In this document: positions 20,942 through 27,415 of the stretch, piece by piece
How the letters are laid out: each line of letters begins with the position of its first letter
Numbering within the stretch: position 1 is the stretch's first letter
DNA from: a virus
Length of the DNA: 27,415 nucleotides
Virus record (IMG/VR): IMGVR_UViG_3300010149_000121
Coordinates: 1-27,415 of that record
Strand: one strand, 5' to 3'
Program-made: the position numbers and the translations under genes
The notes under the pieces: generated by a model
Databases searched by the model: none
What the model saw: only the letters and a program-made list of their open reading frames with translations
What the model was told of the DNA's origin: nothing

Positions 20942-22807
20942 ATGGCTGCTATTATCTCGGAAAAGTTCAGAATTTTTAATGCGAAGCAGTTCCTAGAGTC
21001 TTTAACCGAAGGCGCTAGTGATACTGGTGCCGACCGAAGTCGAATGTACTTCTTTGTCGGCAGACCCCAAGCATGGGACTCGTATCTAGAAGTTTATGCT
21101 ACAGATGGCGGGACTTTTACCGCTGGCAATCAAGTATATGTTGGTGCTGCTTTGGGCAGTGCTACATTCAAGGGCACTATCGCAAAGGTTTGTCCTAATA
21201 GTCTTCTTATTCAATCGGTTGGTCCTCTTCCAACTGCTGCTCCTGTTTTGGGATCAGCACTAAAAGAGTCTGATGGTTCGGCAGATACGGGTGTTACCGC
21301 AACGTCAGGTGTCTACAGATATTCTACAGAGAATGTTCCCCCTGTACCCCTTGACAATCAGACCGAGAAATTCAGCGTTTATGACGACATTATTGCAGCA
21401 AAAAGAATTACTTCTTCTTATGCAAGATCTGTTGTAAGAAGATACAACTGGGACACAGCAAACAATCCCAAGTTTGATATGTGGAAACCAAACTATTTTG
21501 CTACCCCAGCTGGTGGTGGACAAATTGGTGTTTCTACTGCTACGGGTGCAACTGGTATTGGTTCTGCAAAGTTCTATGTAATGAACCAGAACTATGAAGT
21601 ATTCAAGTGTCTTTATAATGGCGAAAGTATCGCTAATCCATCTGGTGTTAACGTAGTTCACGAACCAAAGACTAACCCTTCGGCAGGTCTAGGTACATAT
21701 GCTGCTGGAATCTTCACTGCTCCTGATGCTTCTTACATCTGGAAGTACATGTATACCATGCCTACCGATGATGTACTAGCATTCCTTTCTTCTGACTTCA
21801 TGCCTATCTCGGCAGCAGGAGAAGCAACCAGAGTTGCAACTGAAACAGCTGCTGTTGCTGGTTCTATTAATGTCGCCCTTATCAAAGATGCTGGTACAGG
21901 TCTTACCAACGGCACTTTCTATGCTCCTATCATGGGAGACGGTGCTGGTGGTGTTGTCAAACTAACAGTTACTGGTGGTGCTATTTCTGCTGCAGAACTC
22001 GAAGTACCAGGTTCTGGTTACACTTATGCATCTGTTCCAGTTGTAACTGGTGTTCCTTCTGGAGTCGCTGGTAGCACTGAAGCAATTGGTTTGTTTACGG
22101 ATGCAGCACTTACTGTATCACAAGCAGTAGCAGCAACTTCGGCTCCAGCACTAGAAGTTATTCTTCCTCCTCAAGGTGGTCACGGATCTGACTTTGAAAC
22201 TGAACTTAACACAAAGCGTGTTATGACGAACATTCGTCTCACCTTTGTTGAGAATGCTGGTGACTTCCCTGTAGATAACGACTTCCGTCGTATCGGTATT
22301 ATCAAGGACCCTCTTGAGTACGGTACAACTACCTTCGCTACAGCAGATACTCTTTCTGGTCTAAAGTCAGTTAAATTGACTGGAGCAACTGGAAACTTCA
22401 CTCCTGATGAGATGATCTCACAGACTGTTGCTGGAGGCACTGCAAAGGGCACTGTAGTCTCTTGGACCCTAGATGCTGGTTCTCCTACTCCCACGCCTGG
22501 AACCCCTGGTAGCGGTGTTCTGAAGTACATTCAGAGTCCAGAGTACCACAAAGATGGTAATGAAATTGTGAGAGACTTTGCATCTGATGCTGCAAATGCA
22601 ATCACTGGTGCTTCTTCTGCTTCACAAGGAACAGTTGAAGTTGCCTTGGCAGATGGAACTCAATTGGTGGGTGCTATCTTTACTGATGGTCTTGCATCTC
22701 CAGAGATTGAAAATAACTCGGGAGACCTCATATACATAGAGAACAGAAGACTAATCACTAGAGCAGCTGACCAAATTGAGGACATCAAGTTAGTCATCGA
22801 ATTCTGA
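20942..22807 (+). CDS. 8: Baseplate wedge subunit gp8
   Basis: 621 residues, against 334 in T4. gp8 is a dimeric wedge component bound to gp7 and gp10 on the baseplate periphery. Landmarks resembling T4 gp8 are in order: SEKFRIFNAKQFLESL (N-terminus), MYFFVGRPQAWDS, VVRRYNWDT, YIWKYMYTMPTDD, FRRIGIIKDPLEYG and the C-terminal GDLIYIENRRLITRAADQIEDIKLVIEF. The extra length lies between these blocks and includes a GSGY-type repeat near residue 357 and Gly/Ala/Ser-rich stretches. A double late promoter precedes it. Complete. Confidence 0.92.
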   Translation: MAAIISEKFRIFNAKQFLESLTEGASDTGADRSRMYFFVGRPQAWDSYLEVYATDGGTFTAGNQVYVGAALGSATFKGTIAKVCPNSLLIQSVGPLPTAAPVLGSALKESDGSADTGVTATSGVYRYSTENVPPVPLDNQTEKFSVYDDIIAAKRITSSYARSVVRRYNWDTANNPKFDMWKPNYFATPAGGGQIGVSTATGATGIGSAKFYVMNQNYEVFKCLYNGESIANPSGVNVVHEPKTNPSAGLGTYAAGIFTAPDASYIWKYMYTMPTDDVLAFLSSDFMPISAAGEATRVATETAAVAGSINVALIKDAGTGLTNGTFYAPIMGDGAGGVVKLTVTGGAISAAELEVPGSGYTYASVPVVTGVPSGVAGSTEAIGLFTDAALTVSQAVAATSAPALEVILPPQGGHGSDFETELNTKRVMTNIRLTFVENAGDFPVDNDFRRIGIIKDPLEYGTTTFATADTLSGLKSVKLTGATGNFTPDEMISQTVAGGTAKGTVVSWTLDAGSPTPTPGTPGSGVLKYIQSPEYHKDGNEIVRDFASDAANAITGASSASQGTVEVALADGTQLVGAIFTDGLASPEIENNSGDLIYIENRRLITRAADQIEDIKLVIEF

Positions 22808-22840
22808 TTATAAACGAAAACAAGACGGTAGTTTAATACA

Positions 22841-25800
22841 ATGCCACAGAAGACTAATCTTAAAGCCGCACCATATTTTGACGACTACGATTCTGGGAAC
22901 GACTTCTATAAGGTATTATTCAGACCTTCCTATCCTGTTCAAGGGAGGGAGCTGAATACTACCCAGTCGATCCTACAGAATCAGATTGAAAGTTATGGTA
23001 AATACTCTTTTAAACAGGGCGATCTAGTTGTCCCTGGTGAGGTTGGTCTAAATAAAAAACTTGACTTTGTAAAACTATCGTCTGTTTCTGAAGTCGCTGT
23101 AAGTGTAAATGATGAGATCATTTACCAAAAATATGATATTAATAATCTCGTTGGTCAAAAGATCAATGGATTATCCTCTGGTGTTATTGCACTTGTACAA
23201 GCAATCGTACAAGCATCTGACAATAACGCTGATACTCTTTACGTAAAATATTTAAATGCTGGTGATGGAGGAAACGAAGAAAGGTTCCGTCAAGGAGAAA
23301 CACTCGAAGTTGTCGATGGCGTTAACAGCCCTCTTCTTGTTGTTGGTACTGACGGGTCTGTTCTACCTACTAGCGTTGCAGTAACTGACCCAGACACACA
23401 AGTTACCACATTTGTAGAAAGTGGTGCCATGGGATTTGCTTCTGCTGTGCAAGTAGAAGAAGGTGTATATTTTGTTAATGGATATTTTGTAAGAAATTCT
23501 TCCGATTTAGTTGTTGTTGATGGTTATAGTGACAATCCTTCTGTAAAAGTTGGTTTTAAGGTTACTGAAACTCTAGTAACTCCAGAAGAAGATCCCACAC
23601 TATATGATAATGCATTTGGATCTTCCAACTATGCTGCTCCTGGAGCACATCGTCTAAAAATTAGTTTAAGTCTAGTACGATATTCTTTTGAAGAAACTAC
23701 AGACAAGAATTTTATTCAACTTCTTTCTATTAAGAATGGAGTTATTCAAAAGCAGGTAAGACAAGCTGCATATAATACACTTGAGAATACTCTTGCTAGG
23801 AGAACTTACGATGAGTCTGGTGACTATGTTGTAGATTCTTTTGACTTTGATATCAGAGAGTTTTATCAAAGAGAAGGTAATCGTGGTGTATATGCACCAG
23901 GTGTCAACGGACTTATCGGTCCTAATGGACTGACTGCAACCGAAGCAGCAGACAAGATGGTTGCTACCATTGGACCTGGCAAAGCATATGTTCGTGGTTT
24001 TGAAATTATCAATAAAGAAACCAAGTATATTGACGTTGACAAAGCTAGAGACACACTTTCCAGAGACAATGTAACGATCAAATCTAATGGTCTTGCATCA
24101 TTCACCATCACCAATGTATTCAACACTCTTCCTCTTAATGCCGAGGGTGCTGATCTAACTGCATATCCAACTATCTTCTTAAACTCCACATATAATGATG
24201 GAGTCAATGGTACTAATGATTTAGAGTCTTCCACTAACTACATCCAAACCATCGAAAGAAGAGGTCTTGGATATGGAAAAGATGATGCTATCAAGACTAT
24301 CTACCTACAAGCAGCAATTGATCTAGGTCTTATTGATGAGACAAGTATTGAACCAAATACTCCTTCTAATAAGGCAGATATCAAAACTCTCTACTTTGTT
24401 TCTTCCAGAACTTCTAGTAATGGTGTAGCATCTACAGAATCTGTAAAAGTTCTTTCTTTTGCAAAAGTAACCAGACCAGAAGTTGGGGATGTTAACGCAC
24501 AGTATTTGCAATTAACTGTTCTCGGCAGAAAAGATTTTCTAGATAATCTCTTCCTTGAGTACGATGACAACGTGTCAACTAGAAGAAGATTTCTTTACAA
24601 GTCTTTGGCAGAAGTTCAGCAAGAGATCAATGATGTAGGTTACATTGTTGACTATAGCAATACTATTGTACCTTTGATTGGTGTAGCAAAACCAAAAGAT
24701 GTCAGCTTGGTTGGTAGACCTGATGGATTTAACGCAGACACCGATATTGTTATTTCTCGCGGTAAACTTGCTGATGGATCAGCAATTTACAATGGTAAAT
24801 TTAATCTATCCTATTTCAATCCAGTATTCTTTACTCGTTTGCTTGTAGATTCTACTATTGGCAATGGATTTGCACCTGGTAAATACATCACAGGTTCTAC
24901 CAGTGGTGCCTACGGGGTCGTAGAAGGCAATACAAATGGATTCTTATCTCTTGGTAAGAGTCTATACGTTAAGACGCTCTACGGAACCTTCCTGCCTGGT
25001 GAGACAATCACTAGTGAAGAAGGTGATCTTCTTCGTATTGGACAAGAGAATACTATTTCACACTTTGTTGTTTCAAAGCAAGGAACTGGTTATACAGCTG
25101 GATCTAGAATTTCTATTAACGGCACTCGTTTTGAACTCAAGGATATCAATGTAGGTATTAACGGCGGAACTCTCTACAAGGTAGAAATTCTAAACAGAGA
25201 TGTTACACAGACAGAATATTCTGCACCTCCAACCATTGATATCGAAGGAACTAGCACGATCGTTACTAATATCATTCCTGTTCTATTCAAGAACACAGTT
25301 CTGACTTATACTGCACAGAATGTCAAGTCTCTATATTCAGAGTTTGGATCTTCCAGTAAGTTCTCTGCTGATATTGAAACTCAAGATACACAATTCTCCG
25401 AAACAAAATCTGTAACCCAATACACCTTCAGTGGAACTAAAGGTTACAAATATATTGAGTGTAATGGATTTGGTGCAGATGCATCACTCATGCTCGTCCA
25501 AGGTGACGTTATTCAATTTAATGATGATACTGGTAGACTAAACAAATTTATTGTAGATCTAGTAACTATTCCAAAAGGAACTGATAAGTCTAGAATTTAT
25601 TTCAACAGTGCCCTACCTGATACGGTAACATCAGTAGCTGTCATTAGATTGCGTCCTATTATTACAAATGGAACCACATCTACACTTCTGTTCCCAACTG
25701 GTAGTAAAGAAGTTGGTAGTCTTGTCAAGTCTACAGAAGACACAAAGATCAACTACTACATCAGAAGAGACTTCGTAACTACTGGTAGTGACAATGGTGG

Positions 25801-27415
25801 CAACATCACATTCGCTGCACAACTAGATTTCGGTACACAGAGATTTGTTCCTTTCACCGAAAAAGACTTCTTGATTACTGTTCTAGACAAAGGTGGTTCT
25901 GACCTAGTTGAAACTGGTGATGTTATCTATGTCTCGGATGATTTTGTAAGTATCTTGAATACTACAGATGCTACATCTGGTCTATCTTCTGGTAGTATCA
26001 CACTTACCTTCCCTGGCAACTATTTTGGTAATAATGTAACTAACTTCCCCAAACTGAAGTTGACTGCTACCATTGAAGTTTCTAAAGGTAGACCCAAGCT
26101 AAAGACAGCAATTAAAAACAAGAGAGTTGTCATCACCTCTGCTGGCGATCAGGTATTGCCTATACGTGGTCTTGATTACGATAGTGACAGCAGTGAAGTT
26201 CTATCTTACTCTGATGTATTTAAAGTAAGATACATTTACGAAGGATCTACATCTGCTCCCCCAACAGTTGACGTTAATGGCAATTTGGTTGTTGGTACTG
26301 ATCTGACTGATAGATTTACTTTTGATGATGGACAAAGAGATACATTCTATGATGTGTCTAGAATCGTACTAAAACCTGGTTTCACTCCACCTGTAGGACA
26401 AGTAGTTGTAGCATTTGATTACTTTGAGCATTCTCAAGGTGACTTCTATACAGTTGACTCATATATTCATGAGGCAGGTGTTGTAGCAGATGAGATCCCT
26501 GATTTCAACTCTGTTGTGCATGGTAACTTGAGTTTGAAGAACGTCATTGACTTCAGACCGAAGGTAGATTCTACTGCTATTATCACTGGTTTCCAAGATA
26601 CTTCATTACTCTCACAAACAGAATACATCAACTTTATTGGTGCAGGTGGTTCTGTATCCAGTACACCATCTTCTGCTAGATCTCTACCATATACTATTTC
26701 CTTTACTGAATCACAGTATCTGGATAGAATTGATGGTGTTTTCTTGAATAAGAAGGGTGAGTTCATTATCAAGCAAGGTAATTCATCACTCAACCCAAGC
26801 AAGCCAGAAATTATTGAGGATGGCATTCCTCTCTATTATATCTTTATTCCTGCTTTCACCAAGTCAAGCAAGGATGTAAGAATTACTCCAGTTGACAACC
26901 GTCGTTTCACGATGCGTGACATTGGTAAGCTAGAGAAGCGTATTGAGCGTCTTGAGTATTATACTACTTTGAGTATTCTTGAGCAGCAAGCACTTAACAT
27001 GCAAGTTAAGGATACTCTTGGCATTGATAAAACCAAGAGTGGATTCCTAGTTGATAACTACGAGACTCATGCTGTAGGTAATGTCAAATCTATTGATTAT
27101 CTGTGTTCTATCGATGCACAACAATCTGTATTGAGACCACAGTCCAAAGAGGATAGTTTTGCACTAAAAGAAGTTAATACAAGATCCGATCAAAGAAGAA
27201 TCGCTGGGTATTCTAATTCTAATGGTGTTGTAACACTACCGTTCTCTGATGTTTCTTATGCAAATAATAATTTTGCTACAAAGACTGTAAATCCAAACCC
27301 ATTTGTTGTTCTACAATATGTTGGTGATGCTGCTGTTCATCCCAATATTGATCAGTGGTACAATGACACTGTGGCACCTTTGGTTACAGATAACAATACC
27401 AATTTGTTCTCTGTA
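22841..27415 (+). CDS. DUF4815-type structural protein (partial, open at right edge)
   Basis: 1525 codons from ATG 22841 with no stop before the window ends. The N-terminus, APYFDDYDSGNDFYKVLFRP, then PVQGRELNTTQSILQNQIESYGKY and FKQGDLVVPG (residues about 11-65), is typical of DUF4815 proteins found in phage tail fibres and baseplates. IGPGKAYVRGFEI near residue 377 is a second DUF4815 block. A GTGYTAGSRISING repeat is near residue 750, and a coiled-coil-like stretch LEKRIERLEYYTTLSILEQQ is near residue 1365. Following gp8, the T4 order would suggest gp9/gp10 (tail-fibre connector or pin), but sequence similarity to those is not visible to me. Its true length is unknown. Confidence 0.85.
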   Translation, partial: MPQKTNLKAAPYFDDYDSGNDFYKVLFRPSYPVQGRELNTTQSILQNQIESYGKYSFKQGDLVVPGEVGLNKKLDFVKLSSVSEVAVSVNDEIIYQKYDINNLVGQKINGLSSGVIALVQAIVQASDNNADTLYVKYLNAGDGGNEERFRQGETLEVVDGVNSPLLVVGTDGSVLPTSVAVTDPDTQVTTFVESGAMGFASAVQVEEGVYFVNGYFVRNSSDLVVVDGYSDNPSVKVGFKVTETLVTPEEDPTLYDNAFGSSNYAAPGAHRLKISLSLVRYSFEETTDKNFIQLLSIKNGVIQKQVRQAAYNTLENTLARRTYDESGDYVVDSFDFDIREFYQREGNRGVYAPGVNGLIGPNGLTATEAADKMVATIGPGKAYVRGFEIINKETKYIDVDKARDTLSRDNVTIKSNGLASFTITNVFNTLPLNAEGADLTAYPTIFLNSTYNDGVNGTNDLESSTNYIQTIERRGLGYGKDDAIKTIYLQAAIDLGLIDETSIEPNTPSNKADIKTLYFVSSRTSSNGVASTESVKVLSFAKVTRPEVGDVNAQYLQLTVLGRKDFLDNLFLEYDDNVSTRRRFLYKSLAEVQQEINDVGYIVDYSNTIVPLIGVAKPKDVSLVGRPDGFNADTDIVISRGKLADGSAIYNGKFNLSYFNPVFFTRLLVDSTIGNGFAPGKYITGSTSGAYGVVEGNTNGFLSLGKSLYVKTLYGTFLPGETITSEEGDLLRIGQENTISHFVVSKQGTGYTAGSRISINGTRFELKDINVGINGGTLYKVEILNRDVTQTEYSAPPTIDIEGTSTIVTNIIPVLFKNTVLTYTAQNVKSLYSEFGSSSKFSADIETQDTQFSETKSVTQYTFSGTKGYKYIECNGFGADASLMLVQGDVIQFNDDTGRLNKFIVDLVTIPKGTDKSRIYFNSALPDTVTSVAVIRLRPIITNGTTSTLLFPTGSKEVGSLVKSTEDTKINYYIRRDFVTTGSDNGGNITFAAQLDFGTQRFVPFTEKDFLITVLDKGGSDLVETGDVIYVSDDFVSILNTTDATSGLSSGSITLTFPGNYFGNNVTNFPKLKLTATIEVSKGRPKLKTAIKNKRVVITSAGDQVLPIRGLDYDSDSSEVLSYSDVFKVRYIYEGSTSAPPTVDVNGNLVVGTDLTDRFTFDDGQRDTFYDVSRIVLKPGFTPPVGQVVVAFDYFEHSQGDFYTVDSYIHEAGVVADEIPDFNSVVHGNLSLKNVIDFRPKVDSTAIITGFQDTSLLSQTEYINFIGAGGSVSSTPSSARSLPYTISFTESQYLDRIDGVFLNKKGEFIIKQGNSSLNPSKPEIIEDGIPLYYIFIPAFTKSSKDVRITPVDNRRFTMRDIGKLEKRIERLEYYTTLSILEQQALNMQVKDTLGIDKTKSGFLVDNYETHAVGNVKSIDYLCSIDAQQSVLRPQSKEDSFALKEVNTRSDQRRIAGYSNSNGVVTLPFSDVSYANNNFATKTVNPNPFVVLQYVGDAAVHPNIDQWYNDTVAPLVTDNNTNLFSV

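Noticed and set aside
24936-25154. 72-codon ORF inside the last gene.
   Set aside because: Shadow frame within the DUF4815-type gene, with no start signal or family match.
383-26826. Reverse-strand ORFs of 60-190 codons throughout, for example 4260-4700, 5055-5627, 5452-5850, 21305-21661 and 23866-24234.
   Set aside because: Each lies opposite a better supported + strand gene, has low-quality sequence (Cys/His/Ser-rich, no family), and lacks its own start signals.

Overview
The window is part of a lytic T4-like cyanophage genome (Kyanoviridae-type myovirus of marine Synechococcus or Prochlorococcus). The right two thirds encodes a T4-type baseplate-wedge series in T4 order: a PAAR spike tip, gp25, gp6, a very large gp7-like protein, gp8, and a DUF4815-type structural protein that runs off the right edge. 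The left third is a dense set of small same-strand genes of the kind found in cyanophage hypervariable regions. All supported genes are on the + strand. I see no tRNA, CRISPR array, integrase or insertion sequence. The host species cannot be read from the sequence.

Layout. 1-1174: six tiny overlapping genes, mostly coupled by ATGA or ATGAATAA overlaps. 1175-1960: two small monocistronic genes with clear sigma70-type promoters. 1954-3448: an operon of seven small overlapping genes behind a TTGACA-17-TATACT promoter. 3449-3720: the most complex non-coding stretch, with a tandem pair of TGTGGAAAA (DnaA-box-like) repeats, GC-rich hairpins, a consensus promoter and a 16-codon leader ORF. 3721-4412: three small genes, one KTSC-like. 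4440-6971: a G+C-richer block of mostly single-gene units, each with its own -10 hexamer; it includes a probable PD-(D/E)XK nuclease. 6972-7180: a terminator and a late promoter. 7181-9589: six small or structural genes, including the PAAR protein. 9608-27415: gp25, gp6, gp7-like, gp8 and the DUF4815 protein.

Regulation. Early-type genes on the left use sigma70-like promoters, many with only a good -10 that lies 20-27 nt (often exactly 23) before the start codon, followed by an A/C-rich leader that often has no Shine-Dalgarno sequence. The structural genes have T4-type late promoters (NATAAATA) at 7118, 9581 and 20895/20901.

The most striking item is the 3026-residue gp7-like protein. Its ends carry segments resembling the C-terminal third of T4 gp7. 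Between them lie about 1,700 extra residues containing a YHYH-type domain, a cupredoxin-like domain that keeps His/Cys/His but lacks the axial Met, and several families of internal repeats. Homology statements come from recognising family motifs by eye and from memory; no search was run.
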